Assembly: GCA_934320845.1 (NCBI GenBank)
Contig: CAKRFU010000030.1
Coordinates: 1-27,184, forward strand
Direction of reading: 5' to 3'
Source of the DNA: an uncultured Lachnospiraceae bacterium
Lineage (GTDB): Bacteria > Bacillota > Clostridia > Lachnospirales > Lachnospiraceae
Length of the DNA stretch: 27,184 bases
This document shows positions 8,534-15,850 of this stretch, one piece after another. The first letter of the stretch is position 1. Each line of letters starts with the position of its first letter. The translations under genes and the position numbers were made by a program. The notes under the pieces were generated by a model. The model did no database searches. It was not told where the DNA came from and saw only the letters and a list, made by a program, of their open reading frames with translations.

Positions 8534-8691
8534 CTTAAATTTATAAACACATAAATACAGCAATCTATATCTTTCTATTTTCATGTAAGATTACTTTTTA
8601 ACATAAAACATATTAAGATATAACTGCTGATTTTACTTTATAATTTACTTTTCATGCCTTTACGTCAGGACGAACCTTTCGTTTCAGAACC
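8534..8691 (-). ncRNA. Structured leader or small RNA upstream of TM1266-hydG
   Basis: Between a good promoter (8698-8726) and a terminator (8505-8533) lies about 185 bases with no convincing gene. The RNA can form a small ACGAA/TTCGT hairpin (8670-8682) in a GC-richer 5' part with GACGTAAAGG-like purine stretches, then a long hairpin: CAGCA and TATATCTT (8615-8629) with AAGATATA and TGCTG (8558-8573), with further TTTTATGT/ACAT-AAAA pairing inside. I do not recognise a known riboswitch class. It may sense a signal for hydrogenase maturation or be an independent sRNA. Confidence 0.5.
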
Positions 8692-8697
8692 TTGAAT

Positions 8698-8726
8698 AGT
8701 ATAACACTGTGATAAAAATTTATCAA
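8698..8726 (-). promoter_or_regulatory. Sigma-A-type promoter upstream of the hydG leader
   Basis: -35 TTGATA (8721-8726), 17-base spacer, -10 TATACT (8698-8703) on the minus strand. The -35 box overlaps the stop codon of the GNAT gene. Confidence 0.7.
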
Positions 8727-9250
8727 TAAGTTTTTTGATTGAATAGATTTCGCTCATAGCACCACCAGTTTCCGTCATACAATGTGCTTTCTCCTACTCT
8801 TTCAAAGTTTAATTTTTTATAGGCTGAAAGTGCCTTTTTGTGATTTTTGTCTACAAGATAATGAGCACCTTTTATTCCTCTGTCAGCTATTATTTTCAGT
8901 AATTCTTCAAGCATTGCTGCCGCTATCTTTTTGTTCTGCCATTCCTCTTTCACTACAAGTCTTGCTATTTCTACTGATGGTTTTAATTTATCACTCCAGC
9001 AGGAAAGACTTTCTACTTCCTTGTCATCATCGATTGAGATTGCTCCGACTATCTCCCCTGTTTCCGTTTTCATGCAAAACAAATCATTTCTTTTCAAGTC
9101 CTCTCTGGTTATCGCAATATTTGGATAATGTTCATCCCATGTACAATACTCTGAGCCTTTTGCCTGTTCATATAATTTTGTAATTTCCTCTATTTCATTT
9201 TCTGCTGCCTGATATAATTTTATGTTCTCTATTATTGTATTCTTCTCCAA
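8723..9250 (-). CDS. GNAT family N-acetyltransferase
   Basis: 175 residues. The acetyl-CoA binding region ARLVVKEEWQNKKIAAAMLEELL (about 116-138, read in parts) gives the beta4-alpha3 signature with a Q-x-x-x-I/G-A variant, followed by the ALSAYKKLNFERVGE motif typical of GNAT C-termini. Substrate unknown. The start is a TTG: an in-frame TAA lies two codons upstream, the next in-frame ATG is about 60 residues in, and a GGGAGTG ribosome site precedes the TTG. The gene stands alone between tRNA-Pro and the hydG leader. Confidence 0.88.
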   Translation of the reverse strand: MEKNTIIENIKLYQAAENEIEEITKLYEQAKGSEYCTWDEHYPNIAITREDLKRNDLFCMKTETGEIVGAISIDDDKEVESLSCWSDKLKPSVEIARLVVKEEWQNKKIAAAMLEELLKIIADRGIKGAHYLVDKNHKKALSAYKKLNFERVGESTLYDGNWWCYERNLFNQKTY

Positions 9251-9305
9251 TTTTTATCACTCCCTAATACCTGCAATTTCTTTTATTTTGCCAAGAAAAA
9301 GTTTG

Positions 9306-9407
9306 TTAAATATTGCATACATCAAATATGTTCTTTATCAATCCGGTTTCTTTTTTGGGTGCATCCGCTATTGTCTGCACAATTCCGTCTCCGGGATTAG
9401 GTATTTT
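9306..9407 (-). pseudogene. Possible short coding remnant upstream of the GNAT gene
   Basis: A minus-strand frame of 33 codons between a TGA (9408-9410) and a TAA (9306-9308) has protein-like composition, with NPGDGIVQTIADAPKKE inside, but no start codon or ribosome site. It could be the tail of a decayed gene. Otherwise the stretch 9251-9513 holds only the tRNA terminator. Confidence 0.2.
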
Positions 9408-9429
9408 TCAATTAAATTCCCGCTTTCAC

Positions 9430-9470
9430 AAAAAAAATCCCTCTACCAAAATCTTAGGACATCAGGGACT
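9430..9470 (-). terminator. Probable terminator of the tRNA-Pro transcript
   Basis: On the minus strand a stem with core TCCCT / AGGGA (extended by A-T and G-U pairs), a large loop with further CC-AA/TT-GG pairing, then eight T's. It lies 45 bases after the tRNA. Confidence 0.5.
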
Positions 9471-9513
9471 TTTCAGAATCTTCTTTTTTATATAACATAA
9501 TTTTATAATTAAA

Positions 9514-9587
9514 TCGGTGTGACAGGATTTGAACCTGCGACCTTTGCGTCCCGAACGCAACGCTCTACCAAGCTGAGCCACACACCG
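9514..9587 (-). tRNA. tRNA-Pro (anticodon CGG)
   Basis: Minus strand. Acceptor stem CGGTGTG / CACACCG with discriminator A, D-arm with GGCTCAGCTTGGTAGAGC, anticodon stem TTGCG/CGCAA around loop TTCGGGA, and T-loop GGTTCAAATCC. The CGG anticodon reads CCG proline codons, and the C1-G72 pair with A73 fits tRNA-Pro. The 3' CCA is not encoded and must be added after transcription. Confidence 0.96.
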
Positions 9588-9631
9588 TTTTCATTGCCTG
9601 TAAGTCTTTGTCTTTCTCACAAGCAATAAAT

Positions 9632-9660
9632 AGTATACTCCTTTTTTTACAATTTGTGAA
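9632..9660 (-). promoter_or_regulatory. Promoter for tRNA-Pro
   Basis: -35 TTCACA (9655-9660), 17-base spacer, -10 TATACT (9632-9637) on the minus strand, about 45 bases before the tRNA. Confidence 0.6.
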
Positions 9661-9708
9661 GTATTTTTGTGAAAATAATTTTATTAACAGTGACAGTTGT
9701 GTCTGCAT

Positions 9709-10194
9709 TTAAATTCTGCTGCCAGCATTCATATCATGGTTAAATAATCTGTCCTCGGCAAGCTTTTCCCACTTTGTTCCCGGCTTTCCATAATTGCAAT
9801 ATGGATCTATTGCAATTCCTCCACGCGGTGTAAATTCCCCCATTACTTCAATATACTTTGGCTGCATAAGTTTAATAAGATCTTTCATTATAATATTCAT
9901 GCAGTCCTCATGAAAATCACCATGATTTCTAAAACTGAAAAGGTAAAGCTTAAGTGATTTGCTCTCCACCATTCTCTTGTCAGGTATATATGCAATCTTT
10001 ATTTTTGCAAAGTCCGGCTGTCCTGTTATCGGACAGAGACTTGTAAACTCTGAACAATTAAATTTGACATAATAATCATTCCCCGGATGTTTATTTTCAA
10101 ATGATTCTAAAACTTCCGGTGCATAATTATCCGGATATTTTGTTCCCTGATTTCCTAAAAGTGTTATACTTTCTTCCTGTTCTCTTGTGCTCAT
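9709..10194 (-). CDS. queF: NADPH-dependent 7-cyano-7-deazaguanine reductase (preQ1 synthase)
   Basis: 161 residues, the short unimodular form of QueF, which reduces preQ0 to preQ1. The catalytic cysteine is Cys54 in CPITGQPD, with the general acid Asp61; the NADPH-binding family motif [20 protein letters not shown] begins at residue 77. The start follows GGAGG by seven bases. Last gene of the queD-queE-folE-queC-queF operon, 26 bases after queC. No strong terminator is seen between queF and tRNA-Pro. Confidence 0.97.
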   Translation of the reverse strand: MSTREQEESITLLGNQGTKYPDNYAPEVLESFENKHPGNDYYVKFNCSEFTSLCPITGQPDFAKIKIAYIPDKRMVESKSLKLYLFSFRNHGDFHEDCMNIIMKDLIKLMQPKYIEVMGEFTPRGGIAIDPYCNYGKPGTKWEKLAEDRLFNHDMNAGSRI

Positions 10195-10220
10195 TCTAAA
10201 TCCTCCGTTATTTTATTATT

Positions 10221-10904
10221 TTAATCTTCCAATGCCGGATCTTTTACTCCGTTAAGTCTGAATGCCTCAGCCCTGTCTATACATGTTCCGCATACTCCAC
10301 ACGGCTTTTCTCCGCCTTCATAGCAGCTCCATGTATATTTATATGGTACATTAAGCTCAAGTCCAATCTTTACAACTTCTGCCTTTGTCATTTTTACAAA
10401 AGGTGCTTCAACTTTAAGCTGATTTCCGCTTCCTATATAAATAGCATCATTTATCGCATTATTGAAACTCTCCGAACAGTCAGGATATGCATTTCCTGCG
10501 GCATCATCGGCGTGTGCTCCGTAGTAGATTACTCCACAATCTTTTGACAATGCAATACTTGCGGCAGTCGATAAAAATAAACCGTTTCTAAAAGGTACAT
10601 ATGTTGAGACAGGTTTTCCGTCTGTCTTTTCAATCTGTTCAGCGTATGACTCCTTCGGTATATCAACATCAGAATGTGATAAAAGAGAACAATTGCTGTA
10701 CTCAAATATTTTTTCAAGATCCAGATAAATATGCTCGACACCATAATATTTCACAATCTTGTCTGATGCTTCAATTTCCTTTGTGTGCTTCTGTCCGTAT
10801 GAAATTGATAATGCGATAACATTGTCCTTGCCATATTTATCAATTGCCATGCCAAGACAGGTTGTCGAATCAACACCGCCGCTGAATAATACTAACGCTT
10901 TCAT
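10221..10904 (-). CDS. queC: 7-cyano-7-deazaguanine synthase
   Basis: 227 residues. QueC converts 7-carboxy-7-deazaguanine to preQ0 using ATP and ammonia. The PP-loop LFSGGVDSTTCLG is at the N-terminus (residues 6-18), and the zinc-binding cysteines are complete at 194, 202, 205 and 208 (CYEGGEKPCGVCGTC). Start follows GGAGG by six bases. Fourth gene of the operon. Confidence 0.97.
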   Translation of the reverse strand: MKALVLFSGGVDSTTCLGMAIDKYGKDNVIALSISYGQKHTKEIEASDKIVKYYGVEHIYLDLEKIFEYSNCSLLSHSDVDIPKESYAEQIEKTDGKPVSTYVPFRNGLFLSTAASIALSKDCGVIYYGAHADDAAGNAYPDCSESFNNAINDAIYIGSGNQLKVEAPFVKMTKAEVVKIGLELNVPYKYTWSCYEGGEKPCGVCGTCIDRAEAFRLNGVKDPALED

Positions 10905-10932
10905 TCTAATCCTCCATTCTCTGTATAATCTT

Positions 10933-11505
10933 TTATTGTAATCTCATATTAAGGCATACATCATTCTTAAATCTTCCGCTTAAGTTGTAGGTCTTTGTTG
11001 TTGCCTGATTTTTCTTTATTCCTCTTGCTGTCATGCAGCTATGTGTTCCTTCTATTATAACAGCAACATCTTCTGTATCTAATATCTCTTTTAAAATCTC
11101 TGCTATGTCTGAGCCTATTCTTTCCTGAAGCTGCAATCTTTTTCCGACCATATCGGCAATCCTTGCAATTTTGCTAAGTCCAATAACTTTTCCCTTCGGC
11201 AGGTAAGCAACCGTAACTTTCATATCATACATAAGCGCAAGATGATGTTCACAATAACTGAATATATCTATGTCTCTTACTATTACCATATCATCACTGC
11301 TCTCTACAGTACCTGCATCTTCATTAAATGTTTTATTAAACATCTGGGCAATTTCATGATTTGTGTAATTCATGCCCTCAAAAACTTCTTCATACATCCT
11401 TGCCACCCTGTCAGGCGTTTCTTTTAATCCATCTCTGTCAGGATCATCACCAAGAGCCACAAGAATTCCCCTTATATGCTCCTTAATTGTCTCTGTATCT
11501 ATCAT
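10933..11505 (-). CDS. folE: GTP cyclohydrolase I
   Basis: 190 residues, type IA length. It opens GTP to 7,8-dihydroneopterin triphosphate, the shared precursor of folate and 7-deazaguanines. Zinc ligands Cys85 and His88 (SYCEHH) and Cys157 (THSCMTARG) are present, as is [20 protein letters not shown]. The open frame extends 16 codons further upstream (11553), but AAGGAG five bases before the ATG at 11505 fixes the start and gives the usual length. Its place between queE and queC suggests its product is directed to preQ1. Confidence 0.96.
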   Translation of the reverse strand: MIDTETIKEHIRGILVALGDDPDRDGLKETPDRVARMYEEVFEGMNYTNHEIAQMFNKTFNEDAGTVESSDDMVIVRDIDIFSYCEHHLALMYDMKVTVAYLPKGKVIGLSKIARIADMVGKRLQLQERIGSDIAEILKEILDTEDVAVIIEGTHSCMTARGIKKNQATTKTYNLSGRFKNDVCLNMRLQ

Positions 11506-11601
11506 GTTTTCTCCTTCCTGTGCACGCCCTTCGCACATTTTAAGTTTGGTCATAACACGAACTTGTGTCTAAAAAAACTCGTATATGTATTTTTTTAAAC
11601 A

Positions 11602-12264
11602 TTAAACTCCTCTTTCCTCGGGAGCCCATATAAATTTATGCATCTGAAGCTGCATTCGCACATCATTAAGTTTATTGCACTTCAAAAAATCAACTATATC
11701 CGTAAGTTCTATCTTCCCAAAAACAGGACTGAATATTATATTTACTCTGCCAACAAGGTCATATTTTTCAATAATCTCCTTTGCCTTCTTCAAATCACTT
11801 ACCGAAGAAGCTACAAATTTTAATGTGTCCTTCTTTCTGAGAATTTTGAAGTTTTCCAAATCCATGTATTTTTCCATGTCACTATCAGGAAGTTTATAAT
11901 CCATTGTAAAACTTGTATTTTCATATTTAAGAAACGGACTTAAATTTACACTTCCGTTTGTCTCAATTTCAACTCTTATGTCCTTCTCATTTGAGAACAA
12001 TTCAAGAAGTTTATCCGCATCTTTTTGCAAAAGCGGCTCACCACCGGTAAGCGTAACATTTTTTATGCCGGATTCTTTTACTCTTTCAACAATCTGGTCT
12101 GCTGTCATATCTTCAAATTCACAATCTGCCTCATTTGCCCACATTGTATCACAATAATTGCATGAAAGATTGCAGCCTTTCATACGCACAAATACGGCAA
12201 GTTCACCGGCTCTCATTCCCTCACCGTTTATGCTCTCAAAAATCTCAACAACTTTAAAACTCAC
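11602..12264 (-). CDS. queE: 7-carboxy-7-deazaguanine synthase (radical SAM)
   Basis: 220 residues. QueE rearranges 6-carboxytetrahydropterin to 7-carboxy-7-deazaguanine. Cluster motif C-x3-C-x2-C at Cys31, Cys35 and Cys38 (CNLSCNYCDT), preceded by the family N-terminus ESINGEGMRAG and followed by the SAM-binding TLTGGEPLLQ. The start is GTG, six bases after AAGGAG. Second gene of the operon, 35 bases after queD. Confidence 0.96.
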   Translation of the reverse strand: MSFKVVEIFESINGEGMRAGELAVFVRMKGCNLSCNYCDTMWANEADCEFEDMTADQIVERVKESGIKNVTLTGGEPLLQKDADKLLELFSNEKDIRVEIETNGSVNLSPFLKYENTSFTMDYKLPDSDMEKYMDLENFKILRKKDTLKFVASSVSDLKKAKEIIEKYDLVGRVNIIFSPVFGKIELTDIVDFLKCNKLNDVRMQLQMHKFIWAPEERGV

Positions 12265-12299
12265 TGTGTTCTCCTTTCATATTTTTGTATTCTAAAGTT

Positions 12300-12719
12300 T
12301 TATTCTGAATATGTGGCACAGTTATTTGGTGTCTCGTATACACAGACTTTACTTACGTTATATCCCTTCTTTTTTACCTCTTCAAAAAAGAACTTAGAAA
12401 AATTTTCTGCTGTCGGACGGAATTTTACAAAAATCATCCTGAAATTTTCTTCGTTAAGTGCTTCAATCGTTTTTTCCTTAAGAGTCCCCTCCTCGACGAT
12501 AAAAGCATGGTCATAAAAGTCCGTAATTTCTTTTACATCTTTCTTTAAATCACCAAAATCAACGCACATTCCTCTCTGCTGCCCTTCCGAAATAAGATTT
12601 TCGCAGGCAACATCAACTACTACTCTCCAACGATGACCATGTAAATTTGAACATTTTCCTTCATAGCCGTGTAAAAAATGTGCCGAATCAAAACTGTTTT
12701 CTACTGTAAGATAATACAT
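12300..12719 (-). CDS. queD: 6-carboxy-5,6,7,8-tetrahydropterin synthase
   Basis: 139 residues. QueD makes 6-carboxytetrahydropterin from dihydroneopterin triphosphate. Zinc-binding His14, His27 and His29 (SAHFL, LHGHRW) and catalytic Cys23 (KCSNLHGH) are intact; DHAFIV and ETPNNCATY complete the site. AGGAGG precedes the ATG closely. First gene of the preQ1 operon; its leader carries a preQ1-I riboswitch. Confidence 0.96.
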   Translation of the reverse strand: MYYLTVENSFDSAHFLHGYEGKCSNLHGHRWRVVVDVACENLISEGQQRGMCVDFGDLKKDVKEITDFYDHAFIVEEGTLKEKTIEALNEENFRMIFVKFRPTAENFSKFFFEEVKKKGYNVSKVCVYETPNNCATYSE

Positions 12720-12730
12720 TTTTCCTCCTG

Positions 12731-12780
12731 TTGCAAAACGAATTTGAAAAATCTAATTAACTCTAATGCACGTTTTGCAA
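12731..12780 (-). repeat. Inverted repeat bracketing the queD leader end
   Basis: TTGCAAAACG (12731-12740) and CGTTTTGCAA (12771-12780) form a perfect 10-bp stem around 30 bases, ending just before the AGGAGG of queD. It could control access to the ribosome site. Confidence 0.5.
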
Positions 12781-12805
12781 AATATACTTTTTTTGATTTA
12801 AACAA

Positions 12806-12836
12806 TAAAAAGACAGACATAAAACCGTCTGTCTTT
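12806..12836 (-). terminator. Terminator of the preQ1 riboswitch expression platform
   Basis: Minus-strand stem AAAGACAGAC / GTCTGTCTTT with an 8-base loop and following T's. Its 5' arm AGACAG can also pair with the CTGTCT strand of the aptamer P1 stem, so ligand binding and termination are coupled: bound preQ1 frees the terminator. Confidence 0.85.
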
Positions 12837-12879
12837 AATGATATCTTATCAAAATATAAATAATACCTAATAAATACAG

Positions 12880-12923
12880 CCCTAGTTTTATTTATAGACA
12901 GGATGGTACTAATGAACTGTCTT
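12880..12923 (-). promoter_or_regulatory. preQ1-I riboswitch aptamer
   Basis: Minus strand: P1 stem AGACAG / CTGTCT (12917-12922 with 12896-12901), 15-base loop with TTAGTACC, then an A-rich tail ATAAATAAAACTAGGG. The loop TAG can pair with tail CTA to make the H-type pseudoknot that defines this class. The location before a preQ1 synthesis operon supports the call; it should act as an off switch. Confidence 0.88.
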
Positions 12924-12942
12924 TTATAATTTTATATACTTA

Positions 12943-12984
12943 AAGTCTCGTTTTGAATTTTATTGTCAATCCAAAACGAGACTT
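12943..12984 (-). repeat. Perfect 13-bp inverted repeat at the que promoter
   Basis: AAGTCTCGTTTTG (12943-12955) and CAAAACGAGACTT (12972-12984) with a 16-base spacer, abutting the -10 box. The transcript should begin within the promoter-proximal arm, so it may be a protein-binding operator or a partial 5' hairpin. Confidence 0.6.
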
Positions 12985-13013
12985 ACTATATCACATATTA
13001 AAAGTTAAGTCAA
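12985..13013 (-). promoter_or_regulatory. Sigma-A-type promoter of the que operon
   Basis: -35 TTGACT (13008-13013), 17-base spacer, -10 TATAGT (12985-12990) on the minus strand. Confidence 0.8.
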
Positions 13014-13072
13014 CTTTACTTTAGCCATTTTCATGACATCCGGTCAATATAAAAAGCTACCGTATTTTATGA

Positions 13073-15475
13073 TTACATTACCATCTTAACTTCTGTTACA
13101 TCTGTGAGTTTGTCAGCCGGAATGTAATTATCATCCTGCTTTTCTCCATTGATGTAGAACTCTTTAAATCCACTCTGTGCTCCGTTTGGATTTTCAACTT
13201 TAATGATAACTTTCTTTCCACGGAAGTTTTTCTCAAATGAAAATTCTTTCCAATCAGAAGGAACTGTTGGAGCTACACGAAGTCCATCAAGGTCAGGACG
13301 CATTCCGCAGATACCCTCTACGCATCCTACCATACATGTAGATGCTGTTCCTGTAAGCCAGTGAACATGTGAACGTCCGTGGAATGGGCTTTCATCACCT
13401 TCTGTATACTGTCCGTGTACATATGGCTCAAGTTTACGAATCTCTGCCTGGTCATTCTGTGATGATGGTGAGCTTTCCTCAAAATATTTGAATGCTTCGT
13501 TACCATTTCCTAAAAGTGCCTCTGCAAGTATAAGCCATCCCTGTGTCTGAGAGAAGATACCACCATTTTCTTTTGTTGAAGGTGGGAAAAGTCCTGCAAG
13601 TGCACCATCAAAGTAATGGTCTACATATGAAGGTGCCATAATCTTCGCACCATATGCTGTATTAAGTTCTCTGTCTACTGATGCCATAGCCTTATCAGCC
13701 TGCTCTCTTGTTGCAAGACCTGAAATAACAGACCATGTCTGAGGGTTCAACCACATACTTGCTTCTGGGTCTTTCTTAGAGCCAATAAGTTCTCCTGTCT
13801 CCTTAAATCCACGGTTGAAACGGTCATCTTCCCACCAGAGTTTGTTAATCTTTTCTCCGATTTCTTTCTGTGTCTTGTCAAGATAAGCAATATATTCTGT
13901 ATCATTCTTCTTTTCAGCAAACTTACGCATAATTGTAAATGCATAGTAAAGCTGCATAGCAACGAATGATGACTCACCGTTCTTTCCAAGTCTCAGGCAG
14001 TCATTCCAGTCTGCATGAAGTCCTGCCGGAAGTCCGTGTGGTCCGAGATGGTTCATAGAGAAGTCGATAGCTCTCTTTAAATGCTCATAAACACTTGCTT
14101 TTTCCTCGATATTTGACCATGTGATTTCCTCATCCATGAATGCAAGATTTCCTGTCTCAGATACATATTTGTAAACTGTAGGGAAAAGCCACAGTGCATC
14201 GTCTGCACGATATGCAGGATGTCCTGTCTCTCTTACATAATCAGGATCATCAGGTGTTCCCTCGTGACCTGCACGCTCATCATGGTCAAAACGAACAAGC
14301 GGAAGTCCGCCACCATTATCAACCTGTGCTGAAAGCATAAATCTGATTTTTTCAAGAGCTGCCTCAGGGTCTGTATGAATAACACCCTGAATATCCTGAA
14401 CAGTATCACGATATCCATATCCGTTACGCTCTCCGCAATATACAAAAGATGCTGCTCTCGACCATGTAAATGTAAGGAAGCACTGATATGCATTCCATGT
14501 ATTTACCATGCTGTTAAATGCTTTGCTTGGTGTATTAACCTTGAAGTTCTCAAGTTTTGAATGCCAATATTTCTTTAATTCATCAATTTCTCTATCGCAT
14601 ACTGAAACATCTTCATATGAAGCAATAATTTCATCTGCAACAGACTCTTTATGTCTTCCTAATATAAATGCAAGTTCCTTTGTCTCGCCCGGTGCTATTT
14701 CTAATGCTGTATGTAACGCACCACAACTGTTTTCATTGTAATTGCATACGCCGTCACATTTACCTCTCTCTACTGCAACAGGATTGCCATAGTCATGATA
14801 AAGACCTATAAATGCTTCCTTGTCACCGTTGTAAGATGTAACAGGCTGTCCTGCAAGACCGAAAAATCTTTCTTTTCCGTTACTTCCGTCAGGACCTTTG
14901 TACCAGTTAAGATTTATCTGCTGATAAATTTTATTTTTTCTGAAACTTGTATTTGTTGTACATAATGTATACTGAAGATTTACCTGATCCTGATTGTAAT
15001 TATCATCATTTGAAAGCTCAGCATATCCGAAAACTGAAATCTTTCTAGGCTTGTCTGAATTGTTTGTAACCTTTACACACCACACTTCATATACCTTATT
15101 GAGTGGTACATAGTACATAGCCTCTGATTTGATACCTGCATACTCTGCAAACATCTTTGTGTAAGCTGTTCCATGGTGAACCTCACTCTTATATTCGTTA
15201 AGGTCTTTTCCAACAGGCTGCCATGATGCTGACCAATAATCACCATTCTCATCATCTCTAAGATAAATGTAACGTCCCGGTGTATCATCGCTATTGAAAT
15301 GATAACGAAGGATACGTCCGTTTGCTCCACTCTTTACAAAGCTGTATCCACCTGCATTGTTTGAAATAATAGCTCCGTACTCAGGTGAACCAAGATAATT
15401 ACACCATGGTGCCGGTGTATTTGGTTTTGTAATGACATATTCTCTGTTTTCTTCATCGAAGTAACCAAAATTCAT
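13073..15475 (-). CDS. GH94 disaccharide phosphorylase, closest to N,N'-diacetylchitobiose phosphorylase
   Basis: 800 residues, full length for GH94. These cytoplasmic enzymes split a disaccharide with phosphate, giving a sugar 1-phosphate and a free sugar. The order is an N-terminal beta-sandwich (about 1-270), a linker, an (alpha/alpha)6 barrel and a C-terminal beta domain. The catalytic acid is Asp492 in HADWNDCLRLG. Long stretches (YRDTVQDIQGV, RFMLSAQVDNGGGLPLV, VRETGHPAYRADDALWLFPT, PYVHGQYTEG) agree with remembered Vibrio chitobiose phosphorylase more than with cellobiose phosphorylase. So GlcNAc-GlcNAc is the likeliest substrate, but other GH94 specificities are not ruled out. AAGGAGG precedes the ATG by about nine bases. 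It is a one-gene unit with a strong promoter. Confidence 0.85.
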   Translation of the reverse strand: MNFGYFDEENREYVITKPNTPAPWCNYLGSPEYGAIISNNAGGYSFVKSGANGRILRYHFNSDDTPGRYIYLRDDENGDYWSASWQPVGKDLNEYKSEVHHGTAYTKMFAEYAGIKSEAMYYVPLNKVYEVWCVKVTNNSDKPRKISVFGYAELSNDDNYNQDQVNLQYTLCTTNTSFRKNKIYQQINLNWYKGPDGSNGKERFFGLAGQPVTSYNGDKEAFIGLYHDYGNPVAVERGKCDGVCNYNENSCGALHTALEIAPGETKELAFILGRHKESVADEIIASYEDVSVCDREIDELKKYWHSKLENFKVNTPSKAFNSMVNTWNAYQCFLTFTWSRAASFVYCGERNGYGYRDTVQDIQGVIHTDPEAALEKIRFMLSAQVDNGGGLPLVRFDHDERAGHEGTPDDPDYVRETGHPAYRADDALWLFPTVYKYVSETGNLAFMDEEITWSNIEEKASVYEHLKRAIDFSMNHLGPHGLPAGLHADWNDCLRLGKNGESSFVAMQLYYAFTIMRKFAEKKNDTEYIAYLDKTQKEIGEKINKLWWEDDRFNRGFKETGELIGSKKDPEASMWLNPQTWSVISGLATREQADKAMASVDRELNTAYGAKIMAPSYVDHYFDGALAGLFPPSTKENGGIFSQTQGWLILAEALLGNGNEAFKYFEESSPSSQNDQAEIRKLEPYVHGQYTEGDESPFHGRSHVHWLTGTASTCMVGCVEGICGMRPDLDGLRVAPTVPSDWKEFSFEKNFRGKKVIIKVENPNGAQSGFKEFYINGEKQDDNYIPADKLTDVTEVKMVM

Positions 15476-15595
15476 TTTAATAATTCCTCCTTAAAATTGA
15501 TAATATCACAGAATCCTTAAATCAATAATAATATGATTTTCAGTTTTCTTTTTTCATTTAAATTTTCTCTTTAATAATTATCAGACAGGTTTCAT

Positions 15596-15638
15596 CCGTA
15601 TAATACGGGCTAACCTCAATTCCTATTATATGTTAGCC
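15596..15638. promoter_or_regulatory. Nested palindromes over the GH94 promoter, candidate operator
   Basis: GGCTAAC (15608-15614) and GTTAGCC (15632-15638) flank the -10 box, spaced by 17 bases; next to it CCGTATTATACGG (15596-15608) is a perfect 13-base palindrome in the early transcript. Position over the -10 suggests a repressor site. Confidence 0.5.
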
Positions 15639-15654
15639 AGCAAATGAGTGTCAA
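15625..15654 (-). promoter_or_regulatory. Strong sigma-A promoter of the GH94 gene
   Basis: Consensus -35 TTGACA (15649-15654), 18-base spacer, consensus -10 TATAAT (15625-15630) on the minus strand; leader of about 140 bases. Confidence 0.85.
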
Positions 15655-15708
15655 CAGATATTATCGCATTTTCTAACACTATTATGATGTATAAAAACAA
15701 AAAAAGAC

Positions 15709-15737
15709 TTACAAAATTTGTTTTTTTCTGTTAAAAT
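15709..15737 (+). promoter_or_regulatory. Probable promoter of the CarD-family gene
   Basis: -35 TTACAA (15709-15714), 17-base spacer, -10 TAAAAT (15732-15737). Predicted start near 15744, giving a leader of about 105 bases. Confidence 0.6.
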
Positions 15738-15754
15738 ATATGTATACATTACAT

Positions 15755-15830
15755 AAACAACCGAATATTCCCGTTGTTTTAGAATTGAAATTTGTACTGT
15801 GATTTCAATTCTATTTATTTGCCACAGTAC
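15755..15830 (+). promoter_or_regulatory. Structured leader with H-type pseudoknot before the CarD-family gene
   Basis: First a hairpin AAACAAC / GTTGTTT (15755-15761, 15773-15779). Then an 11-bp stem AGAATTGAAAT / ATTTCAATTCT (15781-15791, 15802-15812) whose loop holds GTACTGTG (15794-15801), which is fully complementary to CACAGTAC at 15823-15830. This is the geometry of an H-type pseudoknot with loops of 2, 0 and 10 bases. The GGAGG ribosome site starts ten bases later. No known riboswitch class is recognised. Confidence 0.65.
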
Positions 15831-15850
15831 AGAAAAATTGGAGGATTATT

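Noticed and set aside
8393..8584. 63-residue minus-strand frame in the hydG leader
   Set aside because: It crosses the terminator and the TM1266 start, has no ribosome site and does not look like a protein family; the RNA structure explains the region better.
8640..8691. Cyclic-di-GMP riboswitch in the hydG leader, suggested by CGAAAGG and GACGTAAAGG
   Set aside because: The GEMM core needs GGGACGCAAAGCC-like order and a second tetraloop-receptor stem; spacing and pairing here do not fit.
8782..9183. 133-residue plus-strand open frame over the GNAT gene
   Set aside because: It is the antisense of a clear GNAT protein, has Leu/Ser/Phe-rich composition and no ribosome site.
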